Shown piece by piece: positions 33,675 to 40,148 of a stretch of 64,000 bases of DNA. Source of the stretch: Poriferisodalis sp963663635 (GTDB lineage Bacteria; Actinomycetota; Acidimicrobiia; Acidimicrobiales; Poriferisodalaceae); the NCBI GenBank assembly GCA_963663635.2, contig CAXXMY010000011.1:372001-436000 (forward strand). Reading direction: 5' to 3'. The translations under genes and the position numbers were made by a program. Within the stretch, counting starts at the first letter, position 1. Each line of letters starts with the position of its first letter. Under the pieces are notes generated by a model. That model saw only the letters and a list, made by a program, of their open reading frames with translations. It made no database searches and had not been told where the DNA came from.

Positions 33675-33834
33675 GGCGCGCGACGTTACCGGTCGTCCGG
33701 TGCGGACCGCTTGGTGCAAACGATCCCAGATCGTGAACAAGTGACCCCTCGCGCGTTGAGGTGCGCGGCAAATTCCCTTGACCTAAGCCTGAATCCATCG
33801 GTGTGGTGGGTGTGTGGGGGTTGCCGCGTCCGCG

Positions 33835-33907
33835 AAAAAGGCCTCCTGATCTGCGACGATTGTGATGTCCATATCCACATTCGTCTCAAAAACAGGAGGC
33901 ACTTTTT
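33835..33907 (+). promoter_or_regulatory. RNA hairpin that covers the RBS of the IS1380 transposase gene
   Basis: Outer arms AAAAAGGCCTCCTG (33835-33848) and CAGGAGGCACTTTTT (33893-33907) pair, and an inner stem forms from ACGATTGTG (33856-33864) and CACATTCGT (33876-33884). The right outer arm contains the AGGAGG ribosome-binding site and ends at the base before the GTG start at 33908. Transcripts entering from outside would fold and hide the RBS, a known way for IS elements to stay silent. Confidence 0.7.
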
Positions 33908-35219
33908 GTGTCTGGATCTTCGCGCAGTCTGGACCGGTTCGCAACGACGGTTGATCATGAGGGCTTGGTGGCCAACGCGGGCCTGGTCCTGGCGGGCACG
34001 CTGATGGCCCGTTTGGGTGTTTCGGCGCTGATCGAGCGGTGGGTGCGCACGGGTTCCGCGAACCCGGGCCCCAAGATCTGCACGGTGGTCGCCGCGATGC
34101 TCGCAGGCGGCACTCACATCGATCATGTCGGGATGCTGCGCGCCGGGCGCACCGGTCGGGTGCTGGGGTTCCGCCCGATGGCGCCCTCGACGGTCGGGAC
34201 GTTGCGGCGGACGTTCACGTTCGGTCACATCCGCCAGCTCGAAGCGGTGCTGTCGCGCACGCTTACTCGTTCCTGGGGACTGGGCGCGGGCCCCGGCGAG
34301 GCGCCGCTGGTGGTCGATCCGGGCTCCACGATCTGCGAGGTCCACGGCAAACAAAAACAAGGAGCCGCGTACGGCCTGCACCAACGCGCTCGGCTGTCAC
34401 CCGCTGCTCGCTGCACGCGCCGACACCGGCGAGGTGCTCGGCGCCCGCATGCGCAAAGGCTCCGCGGGGTCGTCGCGAGGCGTGGTGCGCTTCGTCGACG
34501 AGCTCGTCGCGAACCTGCGACGCGCCGGGGCTGCCGGGCCGACCACGGTGCGCGCCGACTCAGGATTCTGGTCCCGCAAGCTGATCGACCGTCTCGACGC
34601 CCACGACGTCAAGTGGTCGATCACCGTCGCCCTCGGATCCGCTGTTCGCGCAGCGATCCAAGCAATCGGCGGCACCGCATGGACCGACATCGACTACACC
34701 AACAGCGGCCACGCCCAAGTCGCCGAGACGACCTATGCCACCGGCCGCGGCAAAGCCAAGCGCACCGTTCGCCTCGTCGTGCGCCGCACCCGCCTCGCCG
34801 AGGGCGCCCAACAACGACTGTGGCCCGACTGGCGACACCACGCATTCAACGCCAACACCGAACACGACACCGCCGCCGCGGACGAGTTCCGCCGCGCCCA
34901 CGCCGTCGTCGAGCTCGCCATCCGCGACCTCAAAGAAGGCTCCGGGCTCGAGCACGTCCCCTCAGGCCACTACGGCGCGAACTGCGCACCGCTCGCCTGC
35001 GCAGTGCTCGCCCACAACATCGGCCACCCGACCGCCGCCCTTGCCGGCGCGCCGCCGGCCACGAACCGCTCCCGCCGCACCCGACTCGTCGCCCTCGCCG
35101 CCGTGCTCGTCAACCGCTCCGGCACACCCACCCTGCGATACCCCGCCCGCTGGCCCTGGGAAACACAATTCCGAGCCACACTCAGCGCTCTCAGGGCTCT
35201 GCCCGGACCCTCCGGCTGA
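33908..35219 (+). pseudogene. IS1380 family transposase, single-base frameshift
   Basis: The first part (GTG 33908) encodes LDRFATTVDHEGLVANAGL, GPKICTVVAAMLAGGTHIDH, RPMAPSTVGTLRRTFTFGH and LVVDPGSTICEVHGKQKQGA, with the first catalytic Asp. Near 34370 one extra base (GGCCTGC in place of GGC plus TAC-like codon) shifts the frame; the rest continues as TNALGCHPLLAARADTGEVL, TTVRADSGFWSRKLIDRL (second Asp), then RAHAVVELAIRDLKEGSGLE with the final Glu, and ends at 35219. IS1380 transposases are made from one open frame, so this copy is inactive unless the base is a sequencing error. Confidence 0.85.
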
Positions 35220-35342
35220 CCGACATCGCCCGGAACCGGCGCCCCCACACAAACCCAGCGTCGACAACCCCAAACCACACCCGCACCCCTAGCCGAACAC
35301 GCCCAAACACACCAAATGAACCGCTCTGGCTTTGTTGGAGAC

Positions 35343-35663
35343 TCATTGGTTTGGTTTTCCAGCCCCGGTTGGGGTGGTCTTGTGGGCAGCGTAGAACGCT
35401 GCTTCGAATTCTGCGGGCGGGGTGTCGTTGCAGTGGCCGTGGAGCCGTTGCTGGTTGAACCAGTGCACCCAGCCCAGGGTGGCGAGTTCGAGCTGGTCGG
35501 TGTCGTGCCAGCCGTGTGTGTCGGGTCCGTAGGCGCATTCGGCCTTGTAGAGGCCGTTGGTCGTGGCGGCCAGTGCGTTGTCATAGGAATCGGCGACGGT
35601 GCCGATGCTGGGCCGGGCGCCGATCTCGTCGAGGCGTTCGGTGAATCGCAGCGACGTGAACTG
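35343..35663 (-). pseudogene. IS3 orfB (integrase-type transposase), C-terminal fragment
   Basis: Downstream of the IS30 insertion the orfB frame resumes as QFTSLRFTERLDEIGARPSI, then TVADSYDNALAATTNGLYKA with the final Glu region of the DDE catalytic core, and YGPDTHGWHDTDQLELATLG; the stop is at 35343. The sequence directly continues the 5' fragment, whose last residues are HSDAGSQ. It has no start of its own and only appears as an open frame because the IS30 end supplies an ATG. Confidence 0.85.
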
Positions 35664-37118
35664 GCTGGACTCAACTGGTCGTCGCAACACCGGCTTGTTG
35701 TAGCGAGCGTAGATGTTCGTCGAGGGCTTCTGCTGGGGTCTTCCATCCGAGAGTCTTGCGTGGCCGCGAGTTGATGGTCGCGGCGACGGCTTCGATCTCT
35801 TCGCTGGTCCAGCGGGACAGGTCGGTGCGGTTGGGGAAGTATTGGCGCAGCAGTCCGTTGGTGTTCTCGTTGGTGCCGCGCTGGCTGGGGCTCTTGGGGT
35901 CGGCGAAGTAGACCGCGATGTCGGTCTCGACGGTGAACGCGGCGTGGGCCGACAGTTCCTTGCCGCGGTCCCAGGTCACCGAGCGGCGCAGCTGCTCGGG
36001 CAGTGTGGTCATTGATGCTGCGAGAGCGTTCTTCATGGTGATCGCGCCGTAGCCGGCGAGGGCGGGGCCGTTCTTGGTGCGAGGGACGACGCCGTAGCCG
36101 TGTTCGCGTGGCAGGTGGATCAGCATCGTGAAGCGGGTGGTGCGCTCGACAAGGGTGCCGATCGCTGAGCGCTTCAGACCGATCACCAGATCGCGGTCCC
36201 AATGTCCGGGCACGGCCCGGTCCTCGACCTCGGCGGGTCGTTCGCTGATCATCACCTCCGGGGTGACATGGGCCCAGGCGGTCTGGCGGGCTCGGGCCCG
36301 AGGAACCCTCAGAGCCCTCCCCGAGCGCAGGCACGCGACCAGCTCGCGGCCGAGCGCACCCCGGCGTTCGACGTAGAGCGCCTGATAGATGGCCTCGTGG
36401 CTGATGCGCATGGACTCATCATCGGCGAAATCGGCCTTCAGGCGATTCGAGATCTGCTCGGGACTCCAGCCCTGCACCCAGCGGCGGTCCCCACGATGAG
36501 GCTTGTTGCGGCCCTGCCACTTCGGGCCAACAGGCCCCAAGGCGCGACCGCCGGGCGACCGAACCGCGCCCGAGAGCCGCTCAGCCACATAGCTGCGAAG
36601 CCGATCGTTGCCGGCGAGCTTCGCTCGCTTCGCACGACGAGCGCGCCGCTCTGCGTGCCACTGCGCGATCGTCGCCTTGTACTCGAGCCGGAACGTTCTC
36701 GTCGACGCGTTGCGGCGAAGCTCCCGCGAGATCGTCGACGGGCTGCGATCGAGCCTGCGGGCGATCTCACCCACACCGAGGCCCTGGGCCCCGAACAACG
36801 CGATGTCCTCACGCTCGGCAAACGACAGATACCGGCCCGAAACCGTCGGGTACAAACATGGGTTCACCCCGCCAGCGTGACGGAACCACCGGAACCCAAC
36901 GGGGGATGACACCCCCGCTTGTGCCGCCGCGTCCCCGGTCTTGTCGCCGTCAGCGATCGCCGCCCAGAACCGAACCCGGTCCTGCCGCCACGCGACCGTC
37001 GGCCGACCCGGCGACCGGATCTGCCCCCGATACAACTGGACCTCGCGCTGACGCTCCCGCATCGTCCCCATCTCACACCTCCACAATCGAGGTGTTGCGA
37101 CGACCGGTTGAGTCCAGC
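35664..37118 (-). mobile_element. IS30-family insertion sequence, complete, inserted into IS3 orfB
   Basis: The 1,455-bp element has 28-bp inverted repeats with one mismatch; the outer part reads GGACTCAACYGGTCGTCGCA (Y is T at the left end, C at the right). Its insertion separates GSQ from FTSL in the IS3 transposase, with about two bases (CA) duplicated. The transposase is intact, so this is probably the youngest insertion in the island. Confidence 0.85.
35671..37071 (-). CDS. IS30 family transposase
   Basis: The 466-residue transposase is read from ATG 37071 (MGTMRERQREVQ). An N-terminal helix-turn-helix region (LSFAEREDIALFGAQGLGV, EIARRLDRSPSTISRELRRN) is followed by WSPEQISNRLKADFADDESM, ISHEAIYQALYVE, the catalytic DDE segments VPGHWDRDLVIGLKRSAIG, VTWDRGKELSAHAAF and SQRGTNENTNGLLRQYFP, and the terminal FINSRP-like region (TINSRPRKTLGWKTPAEAL). 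The final residues overlap the terminal inverted repeat. A longer frame reaching to 37719 exists only because the upstream IS3 orfB fragment is in phase; it is a junction artefact. Confidence 0.92.
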   Translation of the reverse strand: MGTMRERQREVQLYRGQIRSPGRPTVAWRQDRVRFWAAIADGDKTGDAAAQAGVSSPVGFRWFRHAGGVNPCLYPTVSGRYLSFAEREDIALFGAQGLGVGEIARRLDRSPSTISRELRRNASTRTFRLEYKATIAQWHAERRARRAKRAKLAGNDRLRSYVAERLSGAVRSPGGRALGPVGPKWQGRNKPHRGDRRWVQGWSPEQISNRLKADFADDESMRISHEAIYQALYVERRGALGRELVACLRSGRALRVPRARARQTAWAHVTPEVMISERPAEVEDRAVPGHWDRDLVIGLKRSAIGTLVERTTRFTMLIHLPREHGYGVVPRTKNGPALAGYGAITMKNALAASMTTLPEQLRRSVTWDRGKELSAHAAFTVETDIAVYFADPKSPSQRGTNENTNGLLRQYFPNRTDLSRWTSEEIEAVAATINSRPRKTLGWKTPAEALDEHLRSLQQAGVATTS

Positions 37119-37719
37119 TTGCGATCCGGCGTCGGAGTGTGCCACGAGCCCGACCAGGCGGCGGTTGCCGCGTGAGCGGCGGGCCATCTCCAATGCGTCG
37201 AGGACCATCTCGGTGCGCATGTGCGAAGCGACGCGCCAGCCCACGATGCGGCGGGAGAAAGCGTCCACGACGACACACATAGGCCATCCCTGCCCGGGTC
37301 GCGACATAGGCCGGATCGGTCACCCACAACGCGTCGGGCCGATCCGCGGTGAAGTCCCGGTTGACCAGGTCAGGCGCCCGAACAGCGTCAGGATCGCGGC
37401 GGGTGGCGGACATCTTGCGCCGCCGGCTGACGCCGCGTACGCCCAGCTGGCGCATCAGCCGGGCGACCTGGTCCCGGCCGATGTCGTGACCGGCGCGCCG
37501 GGCGGCCTTGCCCAGCTTGCGCGCCCCGCAGACCTTGCGGTTCGCGACCCACAACGCTGACAAGACCGGCATCCACACCGCGTCCGAGACCGCCCGCGCC
37601 GACGGCAGCCGTTGGCGGTGCTTGGCCGCGTAGTACGTGCTCGGGGCCACCCCCAGCGCAGTGCAGACGGGCTCGACCCCGAGCTCGCCACGATGAGCGT
37701 CGACGAACGACACCGTCAC
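37119..37719 (-). pseudogene. IS3 orfB, N-terminal fragment (also frameshifted)
   Basis: This part encodes MTVSFVDAHRGELGVEPVC, ALGVAPSTYYAAKHRQRLP, KLGKAARRAGHDIGRDQVAR, LMRQLGVRGVSRRRKM and DALWVTDPAYVATRAGMAYV, the start of the IS3 integrase domain. At about 37285 one base is missing: the following VVVDAFSRRIVGWRVASHM, LDALEMARRSRGNRRLVGLV and AHSDAGSQ lie in another frame. The gene is then cut by the IS30 element. It would normally be made as an OrfAB fusion by a -1 ribosomal shift at the end of orfA. Confidence 0.85.
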
Positions 37720-37740
37720 CTCAGTGGGCGGTCGAGCCCC

Positions 37741-38058
37741 TTACGCGAAAAAAGCCGACGCCTTGCGCAAGATCTCGTTCGCCCGACGCAGCTCCCGGAC
37801 CTCGGCCTCCAACGCCTTGATCCGCTCAGCGTCCTCGCTGTTCACACCCGGCCTCAACCCAGCATCGACCTCGGCCTGGCGCACCCACGACCGCAGCAAC
37901 TCCACCCCGATCCCCAACTGCGCCGCGACCCGCCCCGCCGTCCCGTGATCGGCGCCCAGCTCCTTGCGCAGCTGACGCACCGCACGCACAGCACGCTCGG
38001 ACTCCGCCTCGCTGTACCGACGCGTCGTCGGCTTCCCAGGCGACATCTCATGTGGCAT
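37741..38058 (-). CDS. IS3 family orfA (helix-turn-helix protein)
   Basis: The 105-residue OrfA starts at ATG 38058 (MPHEMSPGKPTTRRYSEAE). It has a helix-turn-helix that recognises the IS ends (GTAGRVAAQLGIGVELLRSW) and a leucine-zipper-like tail (ERIKALEAEVRELRRANEIL) ending in KASAFFA, the usual frameshift region of IS3 elements. OrfA is intact, but its partner orfB is broken twice, so this element cannot transpose alone. Confidence 0.88.
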   Translation of the reverse strand: MPHEMSPGKPTTRRYSEAESERAVRAVRQLRKELGADHGTAGRVAAQLGIGVELLRSWVRQAEVDAGLRPGVNSEDAERIKALEAEVRELRRANEILRKASAFFA

Positions 38059-38177
38059 GACTCCATCCTCGTATCCAACATCAGGAGCCTCCAACAAACA
38101 GTGAAGATGTGCGCGGGGAGTGGGCCGTCGACATCTGACTTGCCAACAAACTGGCCCTGCGCGTTGTGGGTGCCTTG

Positions 38178-39425
38178 CCTGGGACGCGTCGACGTCGCCG
38201 GCCCGCTTCTCGGACTTGCCAGCTGCGGCCGGTCCGCAACGAGCGACGTGACCTCACAGGAACCTGTGCCAACAGATGCCTCATCACTGTTATGTCCGTC
38301 CCGTCCCGGCACAGCCGCTCCGAGATGACCGACAACAGCATGCCAGACCAGCAACAGGCGGTGATCGGCGGGATTGAGGGCCACACCGACTTCGGTGTCG
38401 CCGCGGCGCTCGACCCGCTCGGGCGAGTACTGGGCACTCAGTCGTTCCCGGCGACCCGTGCCGGCTACCGGTTGACCCACACATGGCTCGCGTCGTTCGG
38501 CCCGATCACCACGGTCGGTGTCGAGTCCACCGGATCGTTCGGGGCGGCTCTGACCCGGTCGCTGATCGATCAGGGCTGTCGGGTGATCGAGATCAACCAG
38601 CCGCACCCGCATCTGCGCTCGCGTCGCGCCAAGAACGACACCATCGACGCCGAGGCCGCTGCGCGCAAGGTGCTCTCGGGCGAAGCGACCGCAGCCGCCA
38701 CCGACACCACCGGCATCGTCGAGGCGATCCGCCAGCTCAGCGTGACCCGAAACAGCGCCGTCAAGGCCCGCGCCGCCGCGTTGTGCCAGCTCGGCGACCT
38801 GCTCGTCACCGCTCCCGCCGCGTTGCGCGACCAGCTCGACACCCGCCGGACCCCCCAGGGCACCGCCGCCGTGTGCGCTCGACTGCGCCCCGACACGGAC
38901 CGTCTCGCCGATCCCGCCCAGGCCGCCAACCCAGCACTGCGCAGCCTCGGGCGCCGCGTCGCCCAACTCGGCGCCGAGGCCGACGAGCTCGGACGCCGGC
39001 TCGACCGGCTCGTCGCCACCGCAGCACCCACAACCCTGTCACGCCTCGGGTGCGGCACCCACCACACCGCGACCCTGCTCGTCGCCGCGGGCCACAACAT
39101 CGACCGGCTCAGCACTGAGGCGTCGTTCGCTCACCTGTGCGCAGCCGCGCCGGTCCCCGCGTCCAGCGGGCGCACCCAGCGTCACCGACTCAACTTCGCA
39201 GGCAACCGCTCAGCCAACCGCGCCCTGCACATGATCGTCATCGTCCGGCTCCGCTACCGCGAACGAACCCGCAGCTACACCGACCGCCGCCTCGCCCAAG
39301 GCAAAACCAAAAAAGAAGCCATCCGCTGCCTCAAACGCTTCGTCGCCCGAGAGCTCTACCGCACCCTCCGAGGCGACCTCGCCACCCTCACAACCCGCAC
39401 TTGACATCTATAGGAACGTCCCAGG
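38178..39425 (+). mobile_element. IS110-family insertion sequence, borders tentative
   Basis: The element holds one transposase gene. CCTGGGACG at 38178-38186 and its complement CGTCCCAGG at 39417-39425 frame it and may mark the ends, though IS110 elements often lack inverted repeats. The leader before the gene (about 38190-38290) is the expected place for the bridge-RNA region of this family; I cannot resolve its loops by eye. Confidence 0.5.
38292..39404 (+). CDS. IS110 family transposase (DEDD type)
   Basis: The protein of about 370 residues has the two IS110 domains. The N-terminal RuvC-like DEDD part contains VIGGIEGHTDFGVAAALDP, TTVGVESTGSFGAALTRSL and RRAKNDTIDAEAAARKVL, with the acidic residues in the expected places. 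The C-terminal transposase_20 part contains LGCGTHHTATLLVAAGHNI, then FAHLCAAAPVPASSGRTQRH and LNFAGNRSANRALHMIVIVR, including the conserved Ser. Start ATG 38292; ATG 38325 is also possible. The gene is intact. IS110 enzymes insert copies through a bridge RNA without making large target duplications. Confidence 0.92.
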   Translation: MSVPSRHSRSEMTDNSMPDQQQAVIGGIEGHTDFGVAAALDPLGRVLGTQSFPATRAGYRLTHTWLASFGPITTVGVESTGSFGAALTRSLIDQGCRVIEINQPHPHLRSRRAKNDTIDAEAAARKVLSGEATAAATDTTGIVEAIRQLSVTRNSAVKARAAALCQLGDLLVTAPAALRDQLDTRRTPQGTAAVCARLRPDTDRLADPAQAANPALRSLGRRVAQLGAEADELGRRLDRLVATAAPTTLSRLGCGTHHTATLLVAAGHNIDRLSTEASFAHLCAAAPVPASSGRTQRHRLNFAGNRSANRALHMIVIVRLRYRERTRSYTDRRLAQGKTKKEAIRCLKRFVARELYRTLRGDLATLTTRT

Positions 39426-39438
39426 GCGATTCAATTCA

Positions 39439-39463
39439 GGCTAAGATGTCTAGTTAGTTAGCC
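39439..39463. promoter_or_regulatory. Inverted repeat before hicA
   Basis: GGCTAA (39439-39444) and TTAGCC (39458-39463) form a dyad with a 13-bp spacer that ends 8 bp before the GTG start of hicA. HicB antitoxins bind such repeats to control their own operon. The region is also the outer flank of the IS110 element. Confidence 0.45.
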
Positions 39464-39471
39464 AACCGATC

Positions 39472-39672
39472 GTGAAGAAGCGCTACCTCGTTGGTCGGCT
39501 CCGGGCGATTGCTCGCCAAGGCGGCGTCGACTTGAGCCTTCTGCGGGAGGGACGCAATCACGAGATCTGGTCATTGGGATGTGGACGACTGGTGATTCCC
39601 CGACACCGCGAGATCAACGAACTGACGGCGCGAGGAATCATTGCCGAGGCGGCACGGATGATCGACCAATGA
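39472..39672 (+). CDS. hicA: HicA-like mRNA interferase toxin
   Basis: The 66-residue protein has the HicA double-stranded-RNA-binding-like fold pattern: basic helix KKRYLVGRLRAIARQGG, the strand with the active-site His in REGRNHEIWSLG (His30, in place of the common GSH motif), then RLVIPRHREINELTARGII with the final helix. It would cleave mRNA when free of HicB. Start is GTG 39472. The gene is directly followed by its antitoxin with a 4-bp overlap, the usual HicAB order. It lies at the edge of the IS island. Confidence 0.85.
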   Translation: MKKRYLVGRLRAIARQGGVDLSLLREGRNHEIWSLGCGRLVIPRHREINELTARGIIAEAARMIDQ

Positions 39673-40067
39673 GTGCTGCTGCGAATTCCCAAGGTTGTCG
39701 CGTGGAGGTTGTGCGGTCGGGCGATTGGTGGGCGATCACCGTGCCGTCGCTGCGAGGAGTGTTTTCTCAAACCCGGCGCCTGGCCCAGGTGCCGTCGATG
39801 GCGCGCGAGGCGATCGCCATGATGCTCGGCATCAACGTGGCCGACGTCGGACCGATCGAGGTCGACGTGCAGCCACCAGAAGGCGTCGCCGATCTGCTTG
39901 CTGAGGCGCGGCAGGCGACGGTGATTGCCGACGAGGCTTCCGCCACGGCTGCTGACGCACGCCGTCGAGCGGCGAGGTTGCTGCACGAAGCGGGCTTGCC
40001 GATGCGCGAAATCGGTGAGCTCGTCGGCGTCTCCCACCAGCGAGTCAGCCAGATCCTCGCCGAATAG
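39669..40067 (+). CDS. hicB: HicB-like antitoxin with C-terminal helix-turn-helix
   Basis: The 132-residue protein has an N-terminal HicB fold (RVEVVRSGDWWAITVPSLRG, then QTRRLAQVPSMAREAIAMML) that neutralises HicA, an Ala-rich linker helix, and a C-terminal DNA-binding helix-turn-helix (LPMREIGELVGVSHQRVSQI) resembling sigma-70 region 4. The ATG at 39669 overlaps the hicA stop. The DNA-binding tail implies that it represses the operon through the dyad at 39439-39463. Confidence 0.85.
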   Translation: MSAAANSQGCRVEVVRSGDWWAITVPSLRGVFSQTRRLAQVPSMAREAIAMMLGINVADVGPIEVDVQPPEGVADLLAEARQATVIADEASATAADARRRAARLLHEAGLPMREIGELVGVSHQRVSQILAE

Positions 40068-40148
40068 AGCTGACGAAATGCAGCGCTGCCACACAGATGT
40101 CACGCAGCCGCTATCGGCGATGTGGTCGGGGTATGACATCGTGAGCCG

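Larger units (their letters stand above)
33784..35300 (+). mobile_element. IS1380-like insertion sequence (transposase frameshifted), ends approximate
   Basis: The left end lies near AAGCCTGAATCCATCGG (from about 33785). Downstream of the transposase, the sequence before 35317 read on the other strand shows only loose similarity (CATTTGGTGTGTTTGGGCGT against CATCGGTGTGGTGGGTGTG), so the right border is uncertain and may have been cut by the neighbouring IS3. This is the first of four elements packed between 33.8 and 39.4 kb. Confidence 0.55.
35317..38105 (-). mobile_element. IS3-family insertion sequence, split by an IS30 insertion
   Basis: The ends are marked by the inverted repeat TTTGTTGGAGACTC (35331-35344) and, on the other strand, TTTGTTGGAGGCTC (complement of 38085-38098). 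It carries orfA and orfB; orfB is cut in two by the IS30 element at 35664-37118. Without the inserted copy the IS3 would be about 1.33 kb, a normal size. Border positions are accurate to about 10 bp. Confidence 0.75.

Noticed and set aside
35671..37719. A 682-codon open frame that looks like a novel two-domain transposase
   Set aside because: It is the in-phase junction of the IS3 orfB N-terminal part with the IS30 transposase; the IS30 terminal repeats mark the border at 37118.
28859..39425. A composite transposon carrying the binding-protein, rsgA and enoyl-CoA hydratase genes
   Set aside because: The flanking elements belong to different IS families with different ends, and rsgA is a core gene, so joint movement is unlikely.
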